DNA of 37,115 nucleotides, from contig DVIZ01000182.1 in assembly GCA_018710905.1 (NCBI GenBank), positions 1-37,115 of the forward strand, written 5' to 3'. The position numbers and the translations under genes were made by a program. Origin of the DNA: Candidatus Scybalomonas excrementigallinarum. GTDB taxonomy: Bacteria; Bacillota; Clostridia; Lachnospirales; Lachnospiraceae. Numbering within the stretch: the stretch's first letter is position 1; each line of letters begins with the position of its first letter. Below are positions 15,465-23,803 of this stretch, in pieces. The notes under the pieces are model-generated. The model ran no database searches. It was not told where the DNA came from and worked only from the letters and a program-made list of their open reading frames with translations.

Positions 15465-15494
15465 TTGTGTGAAAGAAGTTATTTGTGTTATAAT
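15465..15494 (+). promoter_or_regulatory. Upstream promoter P1 in the ldh-bcp spacer, with palindrome
   Basis: TTGTGT (15465-15470) and TATAAT (15489-15494) are 18 bases apart. The predicted start region carries the perfect palindrome TTTTGTATACAAAA (15505-15518), a plausible repressor site. Confidence 0.5.
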
Positions 15495-15521
15495 AGAAAA
15501 CATATTTTGTATACAAAAAAC

Positions 15522-15547
15522 AAAGGGAAGACAATGATCTTCCCTTT
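15522..15547. repeat. Perfect 10-bp hairpin in the ldh-bcp spacer
   Basis: AAAGGGAAGA and TCTTCCCTTT flank a 6-base loop. No T-tract follows on the plus strand. On the minus strand the stem is followed by GTTTTTTG, so it could also act as a terminator in that direction, but no minus gene ends here. It would lie near the 5' end of a P1 transcript. Confidence 0.5.
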
Positions 15548-15684
15548 CACGCTATTCACAAAAGAAGTAAAATAGGATGACCTTAATAGCAATAAATGGA
15601 AACGAAAATACGAAGCTAAAAAATGTTTTACAACTTTAAATCGATACATAGTTTAAAGTTTTAACAAAATAAAGTTATAAAGTA

Positions 15685-15713
15685 TTGAAAAAATAAAAAA
15701 AGTAGTATAGAAT
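15685..15713 (+). promoter_or_regulatory. Promoter P2 of the peroxiredoxin gene
   Basis: TTGAAA (15685-15690) and TAGAAT (15708-15713) are 17 bases apart. Just downstream lies the perfect 16-base palindrome TTTATTTTAAAATAAA (15729-15744). It is not a match to the usual PerR box. Confidence 0.6.
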
Positions 15714-15811
15714 AGAGATTAATTTGAATTTATTTTAAAATAAAATTTAAATGATGAGGAACACGTGTTGTAAGTTTCTTGCAGTTAATGAAAAAGGGAA
15801 GGAGAATAATC

Positions 15812-16279
15812 ATGTTAGCAGTAGGGACAAAAGCCCCAGATTTCACTTTATATGATAAGGATGGGAATGAAGTAACGTTAAGCAGTTATTATGGGAAAGG
15901 AAATCCAATCGTAGTCTATTTTTATCCAAGAGATAATACACCAGGATGCATAAAACAGGCTTGTGGATTCCGCGATGTCTATGAGGAATATGAAAAACTC
16001 TCTGTTCCTGTAATTGGGATCAGCAAAGACAGCGTAAAATCTCATTTGAACTTTGCCACCAAACATGAATTGCCATTTATCCTTTTAGCAGATAAAGAGT
16101 TACAAGCGATACAGGCATTTGATGTATGGCAGGAAAAGAAACTCTATGGAAAAGTCAGTATGGGAGTTGTTCGAACAACTTATATCATTGATGAAAATGG
16201 AGTGATTGAAAAGGTATATGAGAAAGTAAAACCTGACAAAAATGCGCAGGAGATTCTTGAATATCTAAGAGAGAGATAG
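15812..16279 (+). CDS. bcp: Thiol peroxidase, PrxQ/Bcp-type peroxiredoxin
   Basis: A 155-residue cytoplasmic peroxiredoxin that reduces peroxides with electrons from thioredoxin. The active site is YPRDNTPGC46IKQAC51GFRD, with peroxidatic Cys46 and, five residues on, resolving Cys51, the pattern of the PrxQ/BCP group. The length fits the family. An ATG is open upstream at 15779 region codons, but 15812 is chosen because GGGAAGGAG lies eight bases before it and the protein then starts MLAVGTKAPDF as usual. A terminator follows. Confidence 0.93.
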   Translation: MLAVGTKAPDFTLYDKDGNEVTLSSYYGKGNPIVVYFYPRDNTPGCIKQACGFRDVYEEYEKLSVPVIGISKDSVKSHLNFATKHELPFILLADKELQAIQAFDVWQEKKLYGKVSMGVVRTTYIIDENGVIEKVYEKVKPDKNAQEILEYLRER

Positions 16280-16290
16280 GAATAGCGATA

Positions 16291-16327
16291 GCATGGCATC
16301 TTGAATAACAAGCAATGCCATGCTTTT
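16291..16327 (+). terminator. Intrinsic terminator after the peroxiredoxin gene
   Basis: GCATGGCAT (16291-16299) pairs with ATGCCATGC (16315-16323), followed by TTTTG. The T-tract is short, so efficiency is uncertain. Confidence 0.65.
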
Positions 16328-16431
16328 GTCATCTAATGTGATTTCGGTGGCAAACGGTTATTTTAGAAAGATACGAAAGAGAAAAAAGGAGAAAAGAAAA
16401 AGAGTATTGTATGGAAAAGGAGAAAAGAGAA

Positions 16432-17448
16432 ATGATTATTATATTAAAAGAAAATGCAGAACAGAAAGAAGTTTTTCAGTTAAAGGAAGAGTTAAAAAGT
16501 CAAGGATTTCAATTACATGAATCAACAGGTACTTCTAAAAGTTTAATCGGTTTAATCGGGGATACTGCCAAATTAGACGTGGATCAAATACAGGCATATC
16601 AGTTTGTAGAACGTGTACAAAGAATTCAAGAACCATATAAAAAAGCCAATAAAAAAATGCATCCACTTCCAACAATCGTAGATGTGAATGGCGTTTCTTT
16701 AGGTGGAGGTAATTTTCAAGTGATTGCAGGGCCTTGTTCTATTGAGTCAAAAGAACAAATGACTAGCGTAGCAAAAGCAGTGAAACAATCAGGAGCGGGG
16801 CTTTTAAGAGGAGGTGCTTTTAAGCCAAGAACTTCTCCTTACTCTTTCCAAGGACTTCACGATGACGGAATTCAACTGTTATTAGAAGCCAAAAAAGAAA
16901 CAGGACTTCCAATTGTAACGGAAATTATGAGTATGGATCATATCGACTTGTTTGAAGAAGTAGACGTGATTCAAGTAGGCGCTAGAAATATGCAAAACTT
17001 TGAGTTATTAAAAGAACTTGGAAAATTGGATAAGCCGATTTTATTAAAGAGAGGTCTTTGCAATACATTAGAAGAACTTTTAATGAGTGCAGAATACATT
17101 ATGGCTGGCGGAAATGAAAATGTTATTTTATGCGAGAGAGGAATTAGAACTTTTGAAAACGCATACAGAAACACATTGGATATTTCAGCAGTGCCAATGT
17201 TAAAGACAATGACCCATTTGCCAGTAGTGATTGATCCAAGTCATGCAGCAGGACTTCGATTTATGGTAGAGCCATTAGCTATGTCTGCTATTGCAGCAGG
17301 TGCAGATGGTCTTATGATTGAAGTGCATAATAACCCAGAAAAAGCACTTTGTGATGGGCCTCAGTCCTTGACACCAGCTCAATTTGATGATTTAATGGGC
17401 AAGGTGAGAATGTTACAACCAGTTTGTGCAAAATTTTATCAACAATAA
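16432..17448 (+). CDS. aroF: 3-deoxy-7-phosphoheptulonate (DAHP) synthase, type I-beta
   Basis: A 338-residue enzyme that joins PEP and erythrose-4-phosphate in the first step of aromatic amino acid synthesis. Residues 1-70 form the ferredoxin-like regulatory domain (MIIILKENAEQKEVFQLKEEL); the TIM barrel follows with AGPC102SIES (metal-ligand Cys), GGAFKPRTSPYSFQG (127-141) and DPSHAAGLR. The length of 338 and Cys102 match the Thermotoga maritima enzyme. The start ATG 16432 is chosen over ATG 16411: AAAGGAG (16416-16422) is correctly spaced for the second only. It sits 105 bases before maf, which has its own promoter. Confidence 0.94.
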   Translation: MIIILKENAEQKEVFQLKEELKSQGFQLHESTGTSKSLIGLIGDTAKLDVDQIQAYQFVERVQRIQEPYKKANKKMHPLPTIVDVNGVSLGGGNFQVIAGPCSIESKEQMTSVAKAVKQSGAGLLRGGAFKPRTSPYSFQGLHDDGIQLLLEAKKETGLPIVTEIMSMDHIDLFEEVDVIQVGARNMQNFELLKELGKLDKPILLKRGLCNTLEELLMSAEYIMAGGNENVILCERGIRTFENAYRNTLDISAVPMLKTMTHLPVVIDPSHAAGLRFMVEPLAMSAIAAGADGLMIEVHNNPEKALCDGPQSLTPAQFDDLMGKVRMLQPVCAKFYQQ

Positions 17449-17471
17449 TACAAGAAAATTGTCATAATAAT

Positions 17472-17501
17472 TTGATCAACGGAGTAGTGGTTTGTTATAA
17501 T
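17472..17501 (+). promoter_or_regulatory. Promoter of the maf-zinc transporter cluster
   Basis: TTGATC (17472-17477) and TATAAT (17496-17501) are 18 bases apart, and the start would fall about 45 bases before the maf ATG. I see no clear Zur-type palindrome here. Confidence 0.6.
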
Positions 17502-17553
17502 TGATAGGAAAACCAGATATCAGTGATAAGAAACAATAGAAAAGGAAAAACGA

Positions 17554-18150
17554 ATGAAACAGATTGAAAAATTAACAAAGGGACAGAGTGTGATTTTAGC
17601 CTCTGGTTCTCCAAGAAGAAAAGAGTTGTTATCACAGGCAGGATTTTCCTATCATGTTATGGTAAGTGATGTAGAAGAAGTGATAACAGAAACGAATCCA
17701 GCCAAAGTAGTCATGTCTCTTTCCTTACAAAAGGCAAGTGATGTGGCGGAGAAATGTTTGGATGGTATTATTATTGGGGCGGATACCGTTGTAGCTATGG
17801 AAGGCGTTATTTTAGGAAAGCCAAAAGATGAAAAGGATGCCTTTTTGATGTTAAAACGTTTGAGTGGAACAACCCACTCTGTGTTTACAGGTGTGTGTAT
17901 AATTTGTAAAAAAGAAGGACAAATTGTGGACAAAAAAGTTTTCTATGAAGAAACGAAAGTAACGATGTATCCGCTAGAAGAGGAAGAGATTTTGGATTAT
18001 ATTGCTAGTAAAGAGCCAATGGATAAAGCAGGAGCATATGCAATACAGGGGAAAGCAGGAATCTTTATTAAAGAAATCAAAGGGGATTATTATAATGTTG
18101 TTGGACTGCCAATTGGAAGGTTGGTACAAGAACTAAAAGATTTTGGCTGA
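17554..18150 (+). CDS. maf: Maf-family nucleoside triphosphate pyrophosphatase
   Basis: A 198-residue house-cleaning pyrophosphatase that hydrolyses non-standard or excess nucleotides (dTTP/UTP in the YhdE type); it was first linked to septum inhibition. The signature [10 protein letters not shown] is at 17-26, the catalytic-base region IIIGADTVV with D77, then LGKPKD and the C-terminal [27 protein letters not shown]. It is the first gene of a cluster with the zinc-type importer: its stop lies 31 bases before the binding-protein start. Confidence 0.94.
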   Translation: MKQIEKLTKGQSVILASGSPRRKELLSQAGFSYHVMVSDVEEVITETNPAKVVMSLSLQKASDVAEKCLDGIIIGADTVVAMEGVILGKPKDEKDAFLMLKRLSGTTHSVFTGVCIICKKEGQIVDKKVFYEETKVTMYPLEEEEILDYIASKEPMDKAGAYAIQGKAGIFIKEIKGDYYNVVGLPIGRLVQELKDFG

Positions 18151-18181
18151 GGGAGAGATGCAAAAGAAAGGAGATGAACTG

Positions 18182-19147
18182 GTGAGAAAGAAAATTCTAA
18201 CTGTCGCACTTAGTGCAATTTTAGCCATTGGTACGTTATCTGGTTGCCAAAGTGCGGTGCAGGAGAAAAAAGAGGGTACTTTTACAATTTTAACTTCCTT
18301 TTATCCCATGTATATTCTTGCATTGAATTTAGTGGATGGCGCAGAAAATGTGGAACTTCGTAATTTGGCGAGTCCATCTACAGGCTGTCTTCATGATTAT
18401 CAAATGAGACCAATGGATATGGTAAATATGGAACAGAATGATGTTATGATTATTAATGGAGCAGGCATGGAAGAATTTTTAGAAGATGCTACAAAAGGGC
18501 TTGACTCTTTGACATTAATCGATGCTACAGAAGGACTTAATTTGCTTCCTTCTAAAGAGCATAGTCATGACCATGAAGATCATGATCACGATCATGAGGA
18601 TCACGATCACGAAGATCATGATCATGGTGAGTGGAATGCCCATGCATGGTTAAGCCTTGATCTTTATGAGGAGCAAATCGAAGCGGTGGCAAATCAGCTT
18701 AGTCAATACGATCCAGAAAATAAAGAAATCTATCAAAAAAATGCAGAAGAATATAAAAATAAAGTTGAGCATTTAAAAGAGTTAGAGGAAGAAATAAAAG
18801 AAGAGACCGAGGGAAAGAAAATTGTTATTTTCCATGAGGCATTTGCTTATATGGCACAAGATCTTGGTATGGAAGTAGTAGAATCATTAGAGGTAGAAAC
18901 GGATGCTGGTCTTAGTGCAGGGCAGATCAAAGAACTGATTGATGAAGTAGATCATTCAGGAGCCGATCTATTAATTTCAGAAAAACAATATTCTGGAAAG
19001 ATTGGACAGACATTAGAAAAAGAGATAGGGATTCATGATATTACATTGGATTCTTGTGTTACAGGAAAAATGGAGAAAAATAGCTATTTAAACTCCATGG
19101 AAGAGAATTTAAGAGTGTTAAAGGAGGCGTTGTCAAATGGGGCATAG
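18182..19147 (+). CDS. znuA: Zinc-type ABC transporter substrate-binding lipoprotein
   Basis: A 321-residue cluster A-I (ZnuA/AdcA-like) metal-binding protein. The signal peptide VRKKILTVALSAILAIGTLSG ends in lipobox LSGC22, so the protein is lipid-anchored outside the membrane. Metal ligands expected from the family are seen: H71 in LHDYQ, H154 in WNAHAW, and the His of FHEAFAYMAQDLG. Between them lies a loop (127-148) with ten His alternating with Asp and Glu, the mark of zinc rather than manganese uptake. The start is GTG 18182, with AAAGGAG eight bases before it; the TTG at 18143 in frame overlaps maf and lacks a ribosome site. The gene overlaps the ATPase gene by 11 bases. Confidence 0.92.
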   Translation: MRKKILTVALSAILAIGTLSGCQSAVQEKKEGTFTILTSFYPMYILALNLVDGAENVELRNLASPSTGCLHDYQMRPMDMVNMEQNDVMIINGAGMEEFLEDATKGLDSLTLIDATEGLNLLPSKEHSHDHEDHDHDHEDHDHEDHDHGEWNAHAWLSLDLYEEQIEAVANQLSQYDPENKEIYQKNAEEYKNKVEHLKELEEEIKEETEGKKIVIFHEAFAYMAQDLGMEVVESLEVETDAGLSAGQIKELIDEVDHSGADLLISEKQYSGKIGQTLEKEIGIHDITLDSCVTGKMEKNSYLNSMEENLRVLKEALSNGA

Positions 19148-19883
19148 TTGCGGATATCATTGCATAAAAGTTGAAAAATTAGGAGTGACTCTTGATCGGG
19201 AGCAAATTCTTCGGAATATTAATATTCATATTCACTGTGGGCAATTGACAACAATTATTGGGCCAAATGGAGCTGGAAAATCTACTTTAGTAAAGGCTTT
19301 AATTGGAGAAATACCCCATGAAGGAGAAATAAAATTCCGTGATATTCGCGATGATAAACCAATTAAATTAAAAATTGGTTATGTGCCACAGCACCTTTCC
19401 TTTGATAAAAATACCCCATCCACAGTATATGATTTATTTGCTTCTTATATGAGTAAAAATCCAGTTTGTTTTTTTAGAGAAAAAACGATCTATGAAAAGA
19501 TAAAAAAACAATTGGCTGTTTTTGAAGCAGATAACTTAATTGATAAAACATTAGGTGATTTATCAGGAGGAGAACTTCAAAGAGTTATGTTGTCCATTGC
19601 CACATATCCAATGCCAAATTTATTGATCTTAGATGAGCCGATTTCTGGAATGGATCGAAATGGAATGATGCTTTTTTATAAACAGATCGATCGCTTGAAA
19701 AAAGAATACGATATTTCTATTATTCTTGTCTCTCATGATTTAGAGTTTGCTTATGAATATTCGGATAAGATTATTTTATTAGATGAGACGATTGTAGGGG
19801 AGGGAACTCCAGAAGAAGTGTTTAATAGTCGCAGATTTAAAGCGATGTTTGGAAATATTCGTTATGAAAGGGGTGAAAATTAA
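19137..19883 (+). CDS. znuC: Zinc-type ABC transporter ATP-binding protein
   Basis: A 248-residue ATPase subunit. Walker A is GPNGAGKST (42-50), the signature LSGGE is at 142-146, Walker B LLILDEP is at 162-168, and the switch His is H200 in VSHD. The N-terminus MGHSCGYHCIKVEKL carries a small Cys/His cluster (H3, C5, H8, C9) that could bind metal; I recall similar starts in other Lachnospiraceae homologues. AAAGGAGG lies upstream inside the end of the binding-protein gene. The stop overlaps the permease start (TAATG). Confidence 0.94.
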   Translation: MGHSCGYHCIKVEKLGVTLDREQILRNINIHIHCGQLTTIIGPNGAGKSTLVKALIGEIPHEGEIKFRDIRDDKPIKLKIGYVPQHLSFDKNTPSTVYDLFASYMSKNPVCFFREKTIYEKIKKQLAVFEADNLIDKTLGDLSGGELQRVMLSIATYPMPNLLILDEPISGMDRNGMMLFYKQIDRLKKEYDISIILVSHDLEFAYEYSDKIILLDETIVGEGTPEEVFNSRRFKAMFGNIRYERGEN

Positions 19884-20680
19884 TGTTCAAATATCATTTT
19901 ATGCAAAATGCATTAATTGCAATTTTATTAATTACCCCTATTTTTGGAATTTTAGGAACTATGATTGTCAATAATAAAATGGCGTTTTTCTCGGATGCGT
20001 TGGGACATTCTGCTTTTACTGGAATCGCTCTTGGAATGTTATTAGGGATTCAGGATACCTTAGTGTCTATGGTCGTATTCGGCGTTATCTTTGCCCTTTT
20101 ATTAAACTGGATTCGAAAGAAAAGCATTGCATCAACGGATACTGTTATTAGTGTGTTCGCCTCTTGTGGTATGGCAATTGGTCTTGCTATTTTATCACTT
20201 GGAGGAAACTTTGCTAAGTATAATAGCTTATTAATTGGTGATATTTTAAGTATTACAAGCCATGAGATTATTGGGCTTTTAGTGGCATTTGTTGCAGTTC
20301 TTTGTTTTTGGTTCTTCTGTTTTAACCATCTTCATGCAATTAGTATTAATCGCTCTTTAGCGAGAACAAAAGGAATTCCTGTGGAATGGATCGATAATTT
20401 ATTCGTTATCTTAATTGCTATTGTTGTTATGTTATCCATTCAATGGGTTGGGTTATTAATTATTAATGCACTTTTAATTCTTCCAGCAGCATCTGCGCGT
20501 AATATTGCATATAATATGAGAGCATATCATTTTTATTCGGTTGTGATTGCAGTTGTTTCTGGTGTATTAGGCTTAGTTCTTTCTTATTATTTTGGAATTG
20601 CAACAGGACCAATGATTGTGATTGTAGCTTCTTGTATCTTTTTTATGACCTTACTATTCGGTAAAAAAAATAGACGATAA
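19883..20680 (+). CDS. znuB: Zinc-type ABC transporter permease
   Basis: A 265-residue ABC-3 family permease with about eight membrane segments. The family hallmark FFSDALGHSAFTGIALG (about 33-49) and the late block GLLIINALLILPAASARNIA (about 192-211) are present. Its ATG uses the last base of the preceding stop codon, so the two are translationally coupled. With its neighbours it forms a complete importer; zinc is inferred from the His-rich binding protein. Confidence 0.93.
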   Translation: MFKYHFMQNALIAILLITPIFGILGTMIVNNKMAFFSDALGHSAFTGIALGMLLGIQDTLVSMVVFGVIFALLLNWIRKKSIASTDTVISVFASCGMAIGLAILSLGGNFAKYNSLLIGDILSITSHEIIGLLVAFVAVLCFWFFCFNHLHAISINRSLARTKGIPVEWIDNLFVILIAIVVMLSIQWVGLLIINALLILPAASARNIAYNMRAYHFYSVVIAVVSGVLGLVLSYYFGIATGPMIVIVASCIFFMTLLFGKKNRR

Positions 20681-20730
20681 GCAAGAGAACTTAGTAAAAA
20701 TATCATAGGTAAAAATAGAGAGGAACTACG

Positions 20731-21096
20731 ATGAAGAAAAAAGATCTGGCTTTGATTATTGGAATTGTTATTATTGCAGTAATTGGTCTTTTCTTCGTAA
20801 TGATGATGAGAAAAGATGGGAAGCAAGTGGTAATTACCGTAGATGGAACTGTATATCAACAGGTAAGTTTAGAAAAAGACGAAACAATAGAAGTGAAAAC
20901 AGAACATGGAATCAATGTTGTGAAAATAGAAAATGGGGCTGTGTCAATGGAAAGTGCGGATTGTCCAGATAAAGTTTGTGTGAAACATGCAAGTATAAAA
21001 AAATCTGGAGAAACGATCGTATGCTTGCCGCATAAAGTCGTTGTGGAAGTGACAGCCAATACTACACAAAAGGAGATCGATAGTGTTGCCCAATAA
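20731..21096 (+). CDS. NusG domain II-containing membrane-anchored protein
   Basis: A 121-residue protein with one N-terminal membrane segment (about 7-27) and an external NusG-domain-II-like fold (PF07009). The typical paired motifs are visible: MESADCPDKVCVKHASIKKSGETIVCLPHKVVVEV, with Cys in CPDKVC and in IVCLPHK. In Firmicutes this protein sits beside a Gx transporter as it does here; its role is not established. The start ATG 20731 follows GAGAGGAAC. It overlaps the next gene by 14 bases. Confidence 0.88.
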   Translation: MKKKDLALIIGIVIIAVIGLFFVMMMRKDGKQVVITVDGTVYQQVSLEKDETIEVKTEHGINVVKIENGAVSMESADCPDKVCVKHASIKKSGETIVCLPHKVVVEVTANTTQKEIDSVAQ

Positions 21097-21592
21097 AAGA
21101 GAGCAAAGAGTGAAAAAAGTTGCAAATTATGGTGTTCTTGTAACACTAGCTCTTGTTGCTTCTTATGTAGAGACGTTAATTCCTATTTCACTAGGAGTGC
21201 CAGGAGCCAAAATTGGGCTTGCAAACCTCATTACCATTGTAGCGCTATTTTTAATGGGATGGAAAGATGCGTTTGCCATTTCCATTATTCGTATTGTATT
21301 AGCTGGATTTTTATTTGGAAATTTATTTGCCATATTTTATAGTTTAGCTGGTGCGATACTCAGTTTACTGATTATGATGCTCTTAAAGAAATTAGAGTTT
21401 GGAACAGTAGCGGTTAGCTGTGCAGGTGGTGTTGCTCATAATATTGGACAGATTAGCTTTGCAGCCTTTTTAGTGGAGAATAGCCGTTTATTCTATTATT
21501 TACCGATTCTATTGATTGCTGGAGTATTAGCGGGTATCGTCATTGGAATCATTGGTGGTGAATTGATAAAAAGGCTAAAAGGAGTTTTATAG
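21083..21592 (+). CDS. Gx transporter family protein (heptaprenyl diphosphate synthase component I-like)
   Basis: A 169-residue membrane protein with about five hydrophobic segments. The family (PF07456) is annotated either as Gx transporter or as heptaprenyl diphosphate synthase component I; recognisable blocks are PISLGVPGAKIGLANLITIVALFLMG and IIRIVLAGFLFGNLFAIFYSLAG. The start is GTG 21083, with AAAGGAG seven bases before it, inside the end of the NusG-II gene. The true substrate is unsettled; its partner suggests membrane or redox-related work. It ends the maf-zinc cluster. Confidence 0.85.
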   Translation: MLPNKREQRVKKVANYGVLVTLALVASYVETLIPISLGVPGAKIGLANLITIVALFLMGWKDAFAISIIRIVLAGFLFGNLFAIFYSLAGAILSLLIMMLLKKLEFGTVAVSCAGGVAHNIGQISFAAFLVENSRLFYYLPILLIAGVLAGIVIGIIGGELIKRLKGVL

Positions 21593-21616
21593 TTAGGAAA
21601 ATAATAAATAGACTTT

Positions 21617-21672
21617 AAAAAAGACCTCTTTTTAGATAGAAGTTATTTCTGATCTTAAAAAAGGTCTTTTTT
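21617..21672. terminator. Convergent bidirectional terminator (Gx transporter / MATE)
   Basis: AAAAAAGACC (21617-21626) and GGTCTTTTTT (21663-21672) form the outer stem, continued inward by TTTTTAGAT with ATCTTAAAAA. T-tracts exist in both directions. Confidence 0.85.
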
Positions 21673-21678
21673 GTTTTC

Positions 21679-23049
21679 TTATTCTTTTTGTGATTTTAAT
21701 AATTTTTTAAATTCAAGATAGAATAAAGTGACTGTTGTTAAAACAGCAATCGTATCCGCAATTGGTTCTGCAAGAAAGACAGCATTTACTTGATTGGATA
21801 AAAAGTGTGGCAGTATGTAAATTAACGGAATTAATACGATAATCTTTCGAAATACTGCTAAGAAAGAGCTGATCTTTGAATTACCAAAAGCGATAAATGT
21901 CTGTTGGCAAGAAATTTGAAGTCCCATTAAGAAAATAGTTGCCATATAAATACGGAGAGAAGGAACCGTTAACTGAGTGAGTTCTTTATCAGAAGTAAAA
22001 ATACCGATAAAAATCGTTGGGAATAATTGTACCAAAAGCCATAAAATACTGGAATAAAGGAAACAGGAAATCGTCTGTAATTGGAATGCTTTCTTTACAC
22101 GAGAAAGACTCTTAGCACCATAGTTATAGCTGATAATTGGCTGTCCACCTTGTGTAATACCTTGGAGTGGAAGAAGTGCAAACTGCATAATACTAGAAAG
22201 AATTGTCATAGCTCCAACGGCTAAGTCGCCGCCATATTTCAATAAAGAAGAATTGAAGCAGAGAACTAGGACACTTTCTGTTGCTTGCATGGCAAATGGT
22301 GCAACTCCTAAAGCGACACATGGGAGAAGAATGGCAGGAGTGATTTTAAAGTTTTCTTTTTTCAAGTGTAAGGTACTTTGTTTGCTAGATAAAAACCAAA
22401 CTGCCCAAATAGCACTTAATGCTTGGGATAAAACAGTGGCGATGGCAGCTCCTTTCACACCCATATTAAAACCGAAAATAAAAATAGGATCTAAAATAAT
22501 ATTTGTTACTGCTCCGATAATAACGGTTAACATACTAATTTTGGAAAAGCCTTGTGCGGATATAAATGCATTTAATCCTAATGTCAGTTGCACAAAAATT
22601 GTACCGACTGCATAGATAGAGATGTATTGTTTGGCATATACGATTGTATTATCACTTGCACCGAATAAATAAAGGAGTGGTTCTTGAAAAATAAGAACGA
22701 GTACGGTTAAAACAATAGAAGTGATAACGAGAGCAGAAAAACAGTTTCCCATAATTTTTTCCGCCATTTGATTGTCTTTTTTTCCCATAAAAATACTAGC
22801 TCTAGGCGCACCGCCCATTCCTACGAGATAAGCGAACGCAGAAATAATCATAATAATAGGAAAGCAGACGCCAACTCCTGTTAAAGCAGTAGATCCAATC
22901 TTTGGAATATGACCGATATACATACGATCGACCATGTTATAAAGTGCATTTACTAATTGAGAAGTGATAGCAGGAATTGCAAGAATCCACAGCAAATGTT
23001 TCACTGGCTCTTTTCCTAAGTCCACTTCTTTTGACATTGATAGTTTCAT
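21679..23049 (-). CDS. MATE-family multidrug efflux transporter
   Basis: A 456-residue, 12-helix membrane protein of the MATE (NorM/DinF-like) family, which exports drugs using an ion gradient. It starts MKLSMSKEVDLGKEPVKHLLW and continues AIPAITSQLVNALYNMVDRMYIGHI, the classic first helix of MATE proteins, with the repeat-half motif at GITQGGQPIISYNYGAKSLSRVKKAF. The start ATG 23049 is chosen because GGGAGG lies nine bases before it; the frame is open further upstream but overlaps the regulator gene. It follows marR by four bases, so it is very likely regulated with it. The substrate is unknown. Confidence 0.93.
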   Translation of the reverse strand: MKLSMSKEVDLGKEPVKHLLWILAIPAITSQLVNALYNMVDRMYIGHIPKIGSTALTGVGVCFPIIMIISAFAYLVGMGGAPRASIFMGKKDNQMAEKIMGNCFSALVITSIVLTVLVLIFQEPLLYLFGASDNTIVYAKQYISIYAVGTIFVQLTLGLNAFISAQGFSKISMLTVIIGAVTNIILDPIFIFGFNMGVKGAAIATVLSQALSAIWAVWFLSSKQSTLHLKKENFKITPAILLPCVALGVAPFAMQATESVLVLCFNSSLLKYGGDLAVGAMTILSSIMQFALLPLQGITQGGQPIISYNYGAKSLSRVKKAFQLQTISCFLYSSILWLLVQLFPTIFIGIFTSDKELTQLTVPSLRIYMATIFLMGLQISCQQTFIAFGNSKISSFLAVFRKIIVLIPLIYILPHFLSNQVNAVFLAEPIADTIAVLTTVTLFYLEFKKLLKSQKE

Positions 23050-23053
23050 AGTA

Positions 23054-23491
23054 TTAAACCTCCCTTTTTTTAAAACGCTCAATAATTTTAATCATGGTTG
23101 TCTCCATTTGAGAGATTTCTTCTTCAGAAATATCTTGTAATAAAATCTCATTGATTTGCTCAATTTCTTTTTGTAATCGACGGAGCAGAGGAGTTGCCTC
23201 TTTCGTCAATTGAATTCTCTGGATCCGTTTATCTTTCGTATCTGGTAGGCATACAATGAGCCCACGAGAAAGTAATGAGTCAATACTTCGACTAATCAGT
23301 CCTTTGGATACTCCTAAAATAAGAGTAAGTTGGCTACTTGTATTAATAGAAGTATTATTGGAAAGAAGGATGAGAATCGAGATTTCATTCGGAGAAAAAT
23401 TTTCATCTTTAAATCGTAAATGAATTTCTTGAGCATAAACACGTCTGATCTGAGAAAAATAAGAAAGCATTGTTTCTACGTTTGAAATCAT
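23054..23491 (-). CDS. MarR-family transcriptional regulator
   Basis: A 145-residue winged-helix repressor. The DNA-binding region is LTLILGVSKGLISRSIDSLLSRGLIVCLPDTKDKRIQRIQLTKEA with the wing at DTKDKR. The start is ATG 23491, preceded by AAAAGGAGGTTCTA. It lies four bases upstream of the MATE gene in one operon, and a strong inverted repeat in its promoter is the likely autoregulatory operator, so it probably represses itself and the pump until a ligand binds. Confidence 0.93.
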   Translation of the reverse strand: MISNVETMLSYFSQIRRVYAQEIHLRFKDENFSPNEISILILLSNNTSINTSSQLTLILGVSKGLISRSIDSLLSRGLIVCLPDTKDKRIQRIQLTKEATPLLRRLQKEIEQINEILLQDISEEEISQMETTMIKIIERFKKREV

Positions 23492-23612
23492 TAGAACCTC
23501 CTTTTTATGTTGAGAGCAGATTTTGCCATGAAAATTGCTTGTGCAAGGCAAAGAGTGAATTGCTATAAAACGATGAAAATTGTGAGTAGTATCAGATACA
23601 TACTACATTATA

Positions 23613-23630
23613 TAGTTTACTTGTAAACTA
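23613..23630. promoter_or_regulatory. MarR-type operator within the marR-MATE promoter
   Basis: TAGTTTAC-TT-GTAAACTA is a perfect 18-base inverted repeat. On the minus strand it lies directly upstream of a TATAAT box (rc of 23609-23614), so binding would block transcription of marR-MATE. A second inverted repeat, GTAGTAT/ATACTAC, lies at about 23586-23606. Confidence 0.7.
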
Positions 23631-23740
23631 CTTTAACTATAGTTCTCAAAGGTTTCTTTGTCAATAGGAAAAATTAGAAAAAAGCAAAAAATCAATACTA
23701 TTATAAGATTTTTTATATATTCCTTTCAAAGTTTCATTGC

Positions 23741-23768
23741 TATACTATTCCTATACTAATATTAGTAT
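23741..23768 (+). promoter_or_regulatory. Pullulanase promoter and start-site palindrome
   Basis: TGCTATACT gives an extended -10 with TATACT at 23741-23746. The perfect palindrome ATACTAATATTAGTAT (23753-23768) sits at the predicted transcription start and is a likely repressor site. No cre-like TGWAANCGNTNWCA sequence is seen. Confidence 0.5.
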
Positions 23769-23803
23769 TTAAGTAATCAAAAAATAATTTTAGGAGGAAA
23801 GGT

